A stretch of DNA of 64,000 nt from Viscum album (Eukaryota; Streptophyta; Magnoliopsida; Santalales; Viscaceae): the NCBI GenBank assembly GCA_963277665.1, contig OY728123.1, forward strand, positions 633,824,915-633,888,914. The letters run 5' to 3'. The notes under the pieces are model-generated. The model searched no databases. It was not told where the DNA came from and saw only the letters and a list, made by a program, of their open reading frames with translations. The first letter of the stretch is position 1. Each line of letters begins with the position of its first letter. Below are positions 1 to 11,149 of the stretch, in pieces. The translations under genes were made by a program, and so were the position numbers.

Positions 1-2102
1 CGCGGGTCGATCGTTTTCTGGCGGGCGTGATTTTGGGTTTTATCGGGACATCCATTACTCGAGGTTTTATCATCTGTTGTTTGTTGAGATTTTGATCTAA
101 CGGCGACGAACCCGGATCGTCATGAACAATGATCGAGGGTCATCCATCTTTTTTGATTCTTGTTTTTATCCCTCGTGTTCTTCATTGCATTCTACGCTTT
201 CTTGTAGGAAATTTACTATTTCACATTCATTTGATGACTCAACAATCCGAGAATGTAAATCCAACCCTGGAGTGATGTCACGAAGGTGAAACCACTGTTT
301 CCGCATACGATTCAGAGAGGATCGGGAGATATGAGTTGTTGAGAATTTTTCTTCAGATGGATCGTTCAAGGTTTATGATCCGATTCAAGAGACAAAAAAA
401 CCAGTTAAAGTGTTCGTATGATGAAATTAACCAACCCCTTGATTATTGGGATGAAGAGACCAGAGAAACGCGATCCGGAAGATCGGCCGAAGGGCGTGGA
501 AGAAGACAGTGTTTTTGGAAATTTCCCGACTACACGCCATGTAGTATGTGCTACACAACATGTGTTCATCAGTAGGATTACATGTTGCGTACTTTGGGAG
601 TACACAGACACGAGATGGGTACACGGACAAGGACACGCCATGTATACCCCTCCCCGTCCAGACCCATCCAGATACACGGGATACCCCATGTACGGGTACA
701 CGGGTAGGCGACACAGACATATGCGGAGACTGTTTACGGTCACATGGCCAGTGTACACGGAGCGAGCCCCAGGTGCTCATATATGGCGTGTGATTATTAT
801 AAACACCATGTAGTTTCTTTCTATCCTACAAGCTGAATGACACGGTCCGGTTACACGGGCAGTACCCAGGGTCAATAAACATTGCGTGTACGTTTTCTAC
901 ACGCAGTGTAGTTTGGTTTTACACGGCTTGAATGAATGACACGAGCCGTTTACACGGGAAGTACCCGGGGTCATGTAACATGGTGTGTAACCATACTACA
1001 TATCATGTAACCTATCTTAAATGTCTTCATCCAGCTTCCTTATGTGACTTGGGATAGTTTCCTTAGGTTTCGTTCCCTTAGTCTCTCTCTTGAAGGTTTC
1101 TGATATCATTTCCTACCTATAGGAGTATGATCCCTTCAAAAAGACACCTTAAATAGAGTTGTTGGAATCTACATTGTTATACTTGGAGCCGGATCCTCTA
1201 TTAATTCCTAAAACCCTTGGTAGAGTTCTTGGTATCGACGTGAACAACTTTACCTGGGCACAGATCCTCTGCATAGCGGATGAGCACAAACTGAGTTGTC
1301 AGAATCACCCCAGGACTTGGCCATGATTTCCATCTGAGCATCATGTTCTCAAAGTACTTGTGGAGTGTGTTATCCTGGAAATATTGCTTCATATCACTCT
1401 CTCCTGAGACCTAGGAGTGTGTTCTCTTTGTTACATGTTCAGTGGAATCTTCGAGCTGGATCCTAGTGGCGGTTTCGTGATGGTCGTTTGTGTATTAGTA
1501 TATCTGGATATTCTTGTTATATATTCTATAGACATATACTGTGTAGAGCTGACTGTATCATTCCTTTGTGGTATTTCCCTTGTTGTATTTCCTCTATGGC
1601 TTCGGGGGGTGCTTCTGGGTATTGTTATACGCACCCCTGCATGGGATTTTCCAGCACGTGTCGTGTCTTGTGCAGATGAGCAAGACTTTGATTGGATTCT
1701 TGGTAGACCAGGACTAGATGATACTTAGTGAGATCAGGTGGGCCGAGGTGTGTTACAATGGCTAAAGATTGCAGTCCCAATATTGTTCCTTACCGTTTGG
1801 ACTTTTCAACACACTTTCTTTTGGTGGGATTGTACTTTTGGCCCATGGTTTTACACTTGTTGTACTTTTCTTTCCTGTCATACTCTGTTGTTTGGGATTT
1901 TTAGTGTATGCATGCATTTTCATTTATAGTAGTTTTTACTTTTCATCTTTGTGGGATTGGAGATGTGTGTGTGTGTACAGGTTTATAGGCAATGCCTCCA
2001 ATGATTGTAGCATGCCTACTCGGTGCTAGTCACCATCCCCTGGCCTATTGGAGTGGGGCTTGGGGAGTTGCGGCTCGGGCCCCACTGGGATGGGTCGTGA
2101 CA
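1..2102 (+). mobile_element. LTR-like retroelement fragment, 3' end preserved, cut by the window start
   Basis: This block is clearly richer in G+C and CpG than the DNA to its right, and it stops sharply at 2102 with GGGTCGTGACA. That ending is a usual 3' end of plant Ty3-gypsy LTRs. The next bases (ATACC) could be one copy of a target duplication, but the left end lies outside the window. What follows at 2103 is decayed gypsy gag on the other strand, so this piece appears to have inserted into that older element. I found no coding domain in it. It could be a solo LTR or the 3' LTR of an element lying to the left. The retained CpG suggests it is younger than its neighbours. Confidence 0.45.
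833..973 (+). repeat. Two copies of a ~42-bp unit, ~99 bp apart
   Basis: Positions 833-874 and 932-973 share the frame TGAATGACACG, then TTACACGGG, then AGTACCC and GGGTCA, with few mismatches. The surrounding 500-1010 stretch is dense in variants of TACACGG and CATGTA. It lies inside the LTR-like block and may be an internal LTR tandem duplication. Confidence 0.6.
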
Positions 2103-3372
2103 ATACCACTTCATTTTATGTACATACATCAAATGAAGTAGTTGTAAAGTATTTCACCACACCATTATTCTTATGTAACATCTGGTTCCTTTCATTTATG
2201 TTCTTCATTAGACATTCATTTTTTTAATGTCCCATCTCACGGCTCTTAAAACATTTTGTTAACTGTATATCTAACTTCTTCTTACAACTATCAATAAGTT
2301 TTTTTTTCAATTTTGAGCCATATGAAGAATTTTACCACATCAGATGAACTTACAAAAAATCAAAAGGCATCCCCCACATTTATTTTAAAGAAAATTTTCA
2401 GAAATTATAAACATAATTTTCATACCATCAATCATTTTTAATGAATTATTCTCATTGGATTTCCATCTTGAACTCTTACTCTACTATTTTTGAAACACTT
2501 GATCATCAACAATATCTATTTCCTCCTAAATACATCAAACACGTATTTTGATACCTTTAAACTCATCATATGGTAATTACCTTGGATACATAGAAATTGG
2601 TATGGTGTAAAACAATTGGTTGTACTATCATGATATTGGATGATATATGGGTCATAACATTCCCTTAGAGTTTATTTTTCTTCAAAAGTAGCCACAAAAT
2701 CATCCTCCTGCCTCAATTCCAAGATTTTTTTCAATCCTATATTAAACCTCCATATGAAATTATATCTAAATAAACATATTATTTTATTAAACCCGCTAAA
2801 GATAATAAACCTCATCAGAGTCACTGATAATAAGAACCATATTCCACCACTGATCATCTTCAACTTCAAAATGGTTAATACTCGGACAAAAATTTTAATT
2901 TTTTTGTTGAAAACACCATGACATAGAAAAAAATTTCTAGTGATTTAATCCACCCTTCATCAAGCACATGTCCATATGATCTGATATATAATGGGGGATG
3001 TTGGCTCATGAAATTTTATTCTATTGAGAAGTTCATATGTGGTTGATTTGGATGATCTCATGCATGGATTCTACCACTATTAATAGCCTATGTCAAATGT
3101 GCCATAATTATGTCAAACTATATAGTTCTGATTCTGACAATCTCAGGTTGCTGATTTTGATGGCTATTTTACTCTAGATGTCATTCAAGGATAACTTCTC
3201 TAATTTTTCTATGGAAAATAATTATTAATAGACATGGAATAGATGAATTATCATATTAATCCTCAACTTCTATATCATTTGAAATTGATAATATAGAAAA
3301 AAATCAGTCATGGATATTCGATTAACAATATCATAACCCCTAAAGTTATTTAAAATAACCTGTGATACCAAC
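2103..3372 (-). pseudogene. Decayed gypsy gag and leader (element A)
   Basis: On the minus strand this is collinear with gag of the better preserved element at 33113-45840, at a constant offset of about 38.5 kb. A short open stretch at 2869-2672 ends in LELRQEDDFVATFEE, matching LELKQNDDEYVGTYEE of the better copy. The upstream part aligns with its DEWW-to-YFPRILR segment. Near 2190-2225 the DNA still resembles the zinc-knuckle region (around 40700). At 3358-3371 there is a primer-binding-site remnant complementary to the initiator-Met tRNA 3' end (minus strand TTGGTATCAC), directly beside the LTR. The rest of the internal region is cut off at 2102 by the LTR-like block. It is full of stops and non-functional. 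Family: Ty3-gypsy, Tekay/Del-like by relationship. Confidence 0.72.
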
Positions 3373-3990
3373 TATATGCCCCAAATATAAAACATACATA
3401 ATATTCAATTTATTCATGAAATTACTTGATTTTACATTTAGGACCATTTTGGATTTAGAGGTATATAGAATTAGGTTATCATTAATACATAAAATCACAA
3501 AATCATAAAATAGAATACTACAAAAAACTATTTTTCCCACCAATGGAATCCCAAAAAAAATATTTATTTTTTTAATAAAAATCATTATTACTTATTTTTT
3601 TCTATTTCCCATCCTTATACCCTGTGGAACATTTTTAAAAAACATGGAATGAAAATAAATAACTCAATATGGGATATAAAATAGGGAATGAAATTATTTG
3701 TCCATGAATATTTAAAACTCAAAGAAACATTTTCAAAATATATTACTTTTCACTAATAGTAACCATAATATCTATATAATACCTCATGAAATCATAATAT
3801 TCCATGAAATACATCTTAGAAATCATAAATCATAATCGTACCTTGTGGGATCCATATCATACATACATTTTACCATTCATAGCTACATAGGGAGTAACCT
3901 TTATGGATACATTTGGAATTATCAACAAAATATATTTCCTAATTAACTTATGATGATGTCTATCATTTGAATTCATATAATTACCCAATG

Positions 3991-4607
3991 CATGCACATG
4001 AGACTCAGCCTAGTTGGTGAGGACTCTCCATGTGCATTCAAGAGACCTAAATTAGATTGCTTCTAGAGGCATAATTCCAGGTTACAAGCATGTAATGTTC
4101 GGTACTGTAGCACCTGGAACTATTCATCTTCATGCCATTAATATTGGACTAAATTAATTAAGGCCATTGATCCACCCAAGGCATCAGGTTAGTAAGGCTT
4201 TCGGGCCACCTAAAGGCTATCGAGCCACATCTAGGCCATCAGGACACCTGATGTGTAGATGGTACCAGAAATATTCTACAAGGAACAATCCCTCGAAGAG
4301 GATTCCATGTAAGGAATTTAAATATATAAGAGCTAAAATATTTTTATTAATGAGAGGGTATGTAAATTTCCATGCATACTAGGCATGTGCAACTCTGTAC
4401 AGGCCTACTAGCCCTATAGCCATGAAAATTTGGAGGAATGATCATGATGAAAACAAAATGGAGGGGATGTTTCAAGTAGTTTTAGTCTGTAAGGAATGAT
4501 TTCCTCTAAGACCTTTGGGTCCTTTTATACCAAGCGTTTGGCTTCAACCCTTAATGTGGGGATTATCATAATTGAATAAAAAATAAAGGCCTTCATTCCC
4601 CATAGGC
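3991..4607 (+). mobile_element. Old tRNA-derived SINE with target duplication
   Basis: The insert is flanked by the 11-bp direct repeat ATTACCCAATG (3980-3990 and 4608-4618). Homologous LTRs at about 33712 and 42447 carry this site once, reading straight on into GCATTGG, so they act as unoccupied sites. Near its 5' end are a pol III box A-like sequence CAGCCTAGTTGG (4006-4017) and, 32 bp further on, a decayed box B (AATTAGATTGC, 4050-4060). Between and beyond them it resembles the SINE at 21351-21721 (TGAGGAC, AAGAGACCT/CTGAGGTCT, CACCTGG). At 617 bp it is long for a SINE; part of the excess is the short tandem array at 4160-4250. It has no coding capacity and would depend on LINE machinery. 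There is no clear A-tail. Confidence 0.6.
4160..4250 (+). repeat. Short tandem array, ~16-21 bp unit, five degenerate copies
   Basis: Five successive units start AAGGC or AGGCC and mostly run into an ATCGAGCCAC-like core (for example AAGGCTTTCGGGCCACCT, then AAAGGCTATCGAGCCACATC). The array lies within the older SINE and is absent from the younger one. Confidence 0.55.
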
Positions 4608-4816
4608 ATTACCCAATGAATTGGATAAATATGATGTGATCACCTACCCTATGTTTAGCTCATAACCACATGTATACATAAGCAATTTGTAAGAACCATA
4701 ACTTAATCAAAATATATAAATTATGCATAAAGGTAAGAAAAAAATTCAACATTACAATCACATTTTATCATTAAATGATATTGACATAATAAATCCATTC
4801 TAAAAACCATTTTATA

Positions 4817-4840
4817 TAAATAAATAAATAAATAAATAAA
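4817..4840. repeat. (TAAA)n microsatellite
   Basis: Six uninterrupted TAAA tetranucleotides inside the decayed LTR of element A. Confidence 0.9.
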
Positions 4841-7349
4841 AATATAATATGGTATTTATATTCATTCTAAAAACATTATTTCTTTTAGGGGAATAATAAT
4901 ATAAAATAACGTTTATAGAGGAAAATAATTCTTTGTCACAGTATACATTAAAAACATTTCTTTTGTCATTTTGTAAGGAAAATAAAATAGTTGATATAAA
5001 ATTATCAATTTTCCTAAATATGATAAATGAAATTTAAGATTTATGTAATTGGTAATATATTAAATATTCATTTAAAACATAATAGTGGAACAATGTAATC
5101 AAGAAGTAGATGTTTAACCCAATGAATGGGAATTGGTTTAAAAAATTTCCTTACCTCAAGTCTGAAATGTATCATACATTATTTATCATCTGGAATAATA
5201 AACATTAGATAATTTTTACTTGGTTGAGAAATTTTTTCAGGTTTATTATTTCTTTTATATCACTTATTACCATATTATTATAATTACATAATAATTTATG
5301 TTCATATTGAATTTTTTGTGGATATTCGATACTTTAGTCAAAAATAATCTTGGTTTGATGTCAATACTCCATGTGGTCATAAGTATATTATCACTAGAAT
5401 ATAAAACATGACATAAATATCTTAAAAATTAATTATATATTTATTTATAATAATCTTTTATGTCAAAATGATATCACCATTGATAGATATGGTAGGTCGT
5501 ACCTACACATGAACGTTATTTTAATATTCCATATCGTATTGAGAGAGTGAAAGTAAATGATACGTATAAAAAATGTATACATATATAGTATCATAATATT
5601 ATAATTAATATGTAATTTATATAATATATTTTTAATAATTGATACATTCCATGTGATATGGGAATGATTCACATCATTTTGAGGATGCGATAGTCCAAAC
5701 GTCCCCAAACATACTTATCGTATAGAAAAAATATAGAATGAATAAAAGAGTATATAATATAAATATTAGGAATATGAAAATAGGTTTTAATATACATATT
5801 GAAATGTTATTTGACCATAATAATGGTTTTATGTCCTGCCATGATTGATGTAAATAAAAAAGAACAAAAACATTATTCACGAAGTTGATTAACCCACATA
5901 ACATGGACAATATGTATCTTTATTTTAATAATTTGAGGAGGAAAATGAAATGGATATGAGATAATCCATCCAAAAATTAATATTTTGTTATATAATTTAT
6001 TATGGATTAATTATTCATTTACTGATGAAGTAGGTGGGGAGATGGTATAGAATAAATTATTTCAAGGGAGGTACTTCAAGAAAATTACCTCTTGAGTAAC
6101 CCCTCCGTGAAACACCATTGATGGCCTTGTATTTGACCTTTTGGTGATAACTAAGATACGTGGATGTATGAACTATGAGGAGGAGAGGATTGGGAAGATA
6201 TTTTAGTAGCAACAAGTCTATTTGGGATGGAATAGGTTGGTGGAAATGTTGTAATAATACTTTAGTAGAGGTGGGTTTAAGTGCATAATTTATTGATTAT
6301 TTTATATTAAAAGCCAACCATATATAGGTGGCATAAAATTCAATGAATTTGGCTAGTAATTAAGGTTTTATATCATGGTTATGGACATGCCACAATTCAA
6401 AAAAACCCTTAAATATTTTATATTTTAGGTATGTTAGGATTTCAACTTTTATGTTTAACCCTTGTAAAAATTTTACTTTTACTGTATAAATATTTTTTTG
6501 ACCATGGTAACATTTTTATACATAAAAATGAAACTAACCATTAAACCAATTTCATACCATATTATTAAAATAATAGAATTTATTTTATCTAATTTAATTA
6601 AAATAATTGGGAGAATTGGATTTCAAATTTATTCCTCAAAAAAACTAAAAAATGTGGTTTTGAAGTGAAACAATCCAAAGTTTGCAATGATTTTATATGT
6701 AATTTCAAATTGAAATTGATTACATTAAAAAATTATTGATTAAATGATAAAAAAATATTCTATATATAGTTTAAAATAAAATAAATTTATAATATAACAA
6801 TATAAAAAATTTAATGTATTATATAGTATTCAAGAAAAATGAAGTATTCTTACTATTATCTAAAATAAAAATGTTATCAGAAAAATACCAAAATATTATA
6901 AAAACTAAATAATGATATACTAATTACCTATAAGAAGTATATTATGTAAAATATAAAATATAAATCTGTCAAAAATATATATCTAAAAATTGTTTCCCAT
7001 CAAAAGTTTTTAAAAATATATTTTACAAATATTAGATATTTTATGCCTAAAATAGGATATATTCTTATTTTAGGTCAATAAAATTTATTTTTAGAGGTTG
7101 AAATTCATTAATAACATCTTTCAATATAATATTAGAAGTTTTTTAATTAATTTTATTACAATTTCTAGGATTTAATTTCCATTTATATAAATATTATTTA
7201 TTATTTATTATTTATTAGTACAACTCTGTTTTGTACGAAACAAAATACATTAGAGAATCCTATTGATGCGTTTTGAGTACACTATTGGAAATATAATCCC
7301 CATTAAGGAAAATTTAATTTATTTTTCATAAATTTTAATAGATATTATG

Positions 7350-7869
7350 TTGTTTTATTCTATTTTTATATGTGTGGTTACGAGTCATGTTCTATATTGA
7401 GGATAAAAAATCCAATAAACATCCTCAAATAGAGTATGAAAAATGTAATTGGGTGCAAGAAATTAACTTCCATAAATTGGTTTCATTATTACTTTTCATG
7501 TCACATTTCATTTAAAACTATATATTTATATATTGTGACCATTAATGTTAAGTAGATTCTAGAGATTTATTCATGAATTGGTGTTCTCCCTACCTTTACC
7601 AATGCACATATTACCATGAAAGTGTACTTCAGAAGGTGCCAATGTATAGTGGTTGTGCATATGTACCTATCCATGTCTAAGTACCCAATTTATCTAATGT
7701 AATAAACCCAATATAGCGTTATTATCCATGTATTTAAAGAATCACATCGTCTTAGGAAGTGAAAATTATTGAAAATGTAATGACACAGAACATAGTAGAC
7801 CATATATGAAAATATTGTTAATTTTATTTGAAAAATATAATAGAAAATTCAACCCAAGTGGCCGAATAG
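7350..7869. other. AT-rich spacer between two decayed LTRs
   Basis: No coding similarity, boundary motif or repeat could be recognised. It separates LTR A from LTR B and may be flanking DNA or unrecognisable internal remains. Confidence 0.4.
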
Positions 7870-10800
7870 TTTTCATTCTTGATAAAAATTATGCATACAT
7901 TATATTCACATACATTTATTAACTAAAATTATAATATAAATTCGTTATTTTTCAAGAACATTATTTCCAATATCAATTCTAGCTTCAAAATCATAGTACA
8001 CGTCTTGAATTTCTTTTGAAAATAAAACAATTGAAAATTTTGAACTGAATTTATCTGTAATGGATTATTAGTGAGGATAATATTTTAAATACTCATAAAT
8101 AATAAATATTTAATGGTTAATAAATGAAGACACATGTAATTTTAATATGAACATATATGAGAAAATAATTACTGAATTCAAAATACATGAAGTCATTAAT
8201 TAATCGAGGTCAGGTATATAAATCATTATCCTCTACACTCAAGAAAATTTTAAAAAAAATTAAAATTAATAGTTATAAACTATTTTGGATGGGACAAATA
8301 TATATATACTATCAAGTCCTTCCACAAGAAAATGTAAACTCTACTAGATTAAAACCTACGAGTTCCAAAAAATTGATTTTTATGATCAGACCTATTGATT
8401 AATTGATTGTATTTAAATGGAACCATATATCTATTAATATGTCCAATTCATTAATTATATTAATTAGGGTAATTATAAACAATACGAACATTTATATTAA
8501 ACTATATCTTATGAAATATGAACACATAAACAAAAAATCATGAATAGTATCAAAATAACACATCCACAATCAAACTGATCATAAAAAATTCAATATAATA
8601 TTATCAATAATTTCTTAAAATATAAAGATCAATTCTTCATTAGACTCAACATATGATGTTAACAAAGACGAATATATTGTAATAAAGTAATAATAAAATA
8701 ATTGAGGAAAATACCATGCTTCAGTTTGGAAATTAGTTTTTCTGAAGATCTAAAATTATAAAAGAAACATTTTACTTTTAAAATAATTAAGAAATAATTA
8801 ATGGATGTTATAAAGTATTATATAGTAATAAATTTGGGAATATCCACTAAAAATATATATGTTTTAAAAAACATCTCTTCCATATTATTTTTCAGATATG
8901 TCTCAAAGAATAATGATTTTTCAAATGAAAAAATATACCATTAAAATGATTTTTAGAGATTAAATGGATAAAAATATAAATAACAAGAATTTTATATGAG
9001 TATAAAATAAGTTTAAAACATTTTTATAAAATTTATTCATGTAGGAGAAATATTCTACATTGGTGACATAAATAAAAACAATCAGGAATAATGGGGATAT
9101 TTTAAAATAAAACCCTACCACTAGGTAATTAGTTGAATAATATTCCTCGTAACATTAAATTAACATTTAAATATGATAAGTAAATTAATTTTTATTATAT
9201 TATATTATATTTTATTCATATACACCCTGAGAAATAAGTAATAGATAAACAAGGAATTTATCCCGCAAAACTAAATATGAAATGAAAATCCCTTACATTA
9301 TGCGTCATTTAGTCAACCATGTATTAACGACATGTATAATGGTTTTTTGAATTTTATGATCATGTATAATAACATTATTCATTTTTATTATATCATATAT
9401 GATATGTTTATATTATTTTGTAACCAATTTGATGATATTTTTCCATTATTATAATTGTTTTTGCTGTTAACTACAACATTTTCTTGTGCATGTTTTCACA
9501 TGATTGTCTCGGTTATTTAAAAGGGACATGAATAGAAAAATACATTATTATATTAATGTTATAAATATAACATTTAGTCATTAAATATATTCTCAGATCA
9601 TTTATTATTTTTTGGATATGAAAAATGAATCACATCTCATCGTGGTTATGGTAGGTCGTATGTACACACGAGGAGAAATATAATTCCATTTATAAGTGGA
9701 ATGATAATAAATTATATGGAATAAATTTTTTAAAAAATCAATATCATATCTTATTTATTATATATATCGATTTTTCCACCATCATACACATCCATGTAAA
9801 GTGGTGATGAGAAACCAATTGCATCTCGGCATGGAGATGGTATGATGTTTGTACGCATGCATGATGCATTCACATTTCATTGGATGAATAAGATGGGGAA
9901 GATTGTTGTAACATAATAATAATGACATATAATCATATATTTAATACTATAGTTATTTTTTTATACTTTAAGCAACCAATTTATTAGAAATTTAAGAATT
10001 AATAAAGATGAAAGATTTGGTAAAGATAATTATCAATTCATCAACGAGCTTCCATTATAACTTATAATAAGATTCATAGGGTTTGAATTTTGGAAGACCA
10101 AGAACCTAATTTAAATGTATAAGGTTGTTGTAATGAAAAATGGGTATGTTTTGGTAGGTATATATGGCTGAAATTGTTCTGTGTAGTTGAGGTAGTCAGA
10201 TCCCATTTTTAATTGAGGTGAAGGGAAATTTCAAAAACCCTCAAATTATTTATACATAATTAGCTTATTATATAGACAAAGACATAAAAATGGCCAATAA
10301 ATTAATATGGAAATAAACATTGAACATATTTATCTGTCCTGTTTTTATATTTCAGTTTTTTTATTTTAAAATATTTTAATAAAATATTAATTCGATCAAA
10401 AATCATTATTTTCAAATTTGATACATTTCATTTAATATCAATTAAAAACATCAATATATGGTGGGAATCAGAATATAATTGTTTTAATTATCTATAATAT
10501 ATAAATTATATCTATAAAATTAGTTTCACATTTTAAATCCACCCAAATATATCAGAAGTAACATTTTTATGATCAATTAATTAATGTTTCTTTAAATTAA
10601 ATAAATAACGAATTAGCATTACATAATAATTTATGGTAATTATATAATTTGTAAAAATAAAAATAAATTAGTAATGATGAAAATTTCATTATGATAAAAA
10701 TATAAATTTAGGTTCGGTTATATAATGATTTCTTTCCTACACAGACCTGTAAATTATATAAAATACAAAGGGAGTGGCATTTTGTAACTATCAATGATTT

Positions 10801-10890
10801 AAATATTATGTAATTCATTTCCAAAAAAAAGTATCCATTAAAAAATTAAAATTATAATATAATTTTATAATTGTATAAAACTATATTTCA
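7870..10890 (-). mobile_element. Second decayed LTR of the same gypsy family (LTR B)
   Basis: Same orientation and family as LTR A and the LTRs of the element at 33113-45840, but more decayed. Anchors are CACATACATTTATTAACT near 7910 (LTR start region); the CCCTTAC..GTATAATGG stretch at 9288-9342, matching 34400-34450; ATCGTGG..GTCGTATGTACACACGAG at 9640-9670; GCATGGAGATGGTATGATG near 9827; and the AAATATATCAGAAGTAAC area near 10550. Both ends are approximate and no primer site is visible beside the start. It may be a solo LTR or a remnant of another copy. Confidence 0.5.
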
Positions 10891-11149
10891 AATAATTGTT
10901 TTGACTTGTTCGGGTTATTTTTATACCCATATCATTTGTTTGTAACCCTTATTTATCTCAATTGTATCTTTTATGTGGTGTTTCATATTTAGATTAGGTC
11001 ACTTTTTTCGGGTACAAAATATGGGCCTTTTTTAGGATGGGAAAAACTGTGCTTCAGGTTTTGTGGTTAGGATCATATTGTTTCATTATTATTTTTCTAT
11101 TTCCTCATTCTGTATATTTTAATTCTTCTTATTTTTAGTTTTTTATCCA

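Larger units (their letters stand above)
3373..7349 (-). mobile_element. Decayed 5' LTR of gypsy element A
   Basis: Aligns along its length with the LTRs at 33113-37105 and 41846-45840. Its first bases follow the primer-site remnant at the junction GATACCAAC/TATA, the same junction as at 41846. Other anchors are GGGATATAAAATAGGGAATG near 3670, TTACCCAATG at 3981, the TACCTCAAGTCTGAAATG area near 5150, GTCGTACCTACACATG near 5500, and ATCAGAAAAATACC and CCATCAAAAG near 6880-7000. The end near 7349 resembles the LTR terminus (TTTCATAAATTTTAATAG). Most CpG sites have been lost. A SINE is inserted at 3991-4607. Without it the LTR is about 3.3 kb, some 0.6 kb shorter than the young copies. Confidence 0.7.

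Noticed and set aside
418..813. Overlapping open frames of 80-131 codons on both strands
   Set aside because: Long frames in several registers over a GC-richer repeat array point to few stop codons by composition, not to a gene.
4006..4060. Possible tRNA gene (box A and decayed box B)
   Set aside because: No tRNA fold can be closed, and the region sits at the head of a SINE with a target duplication.
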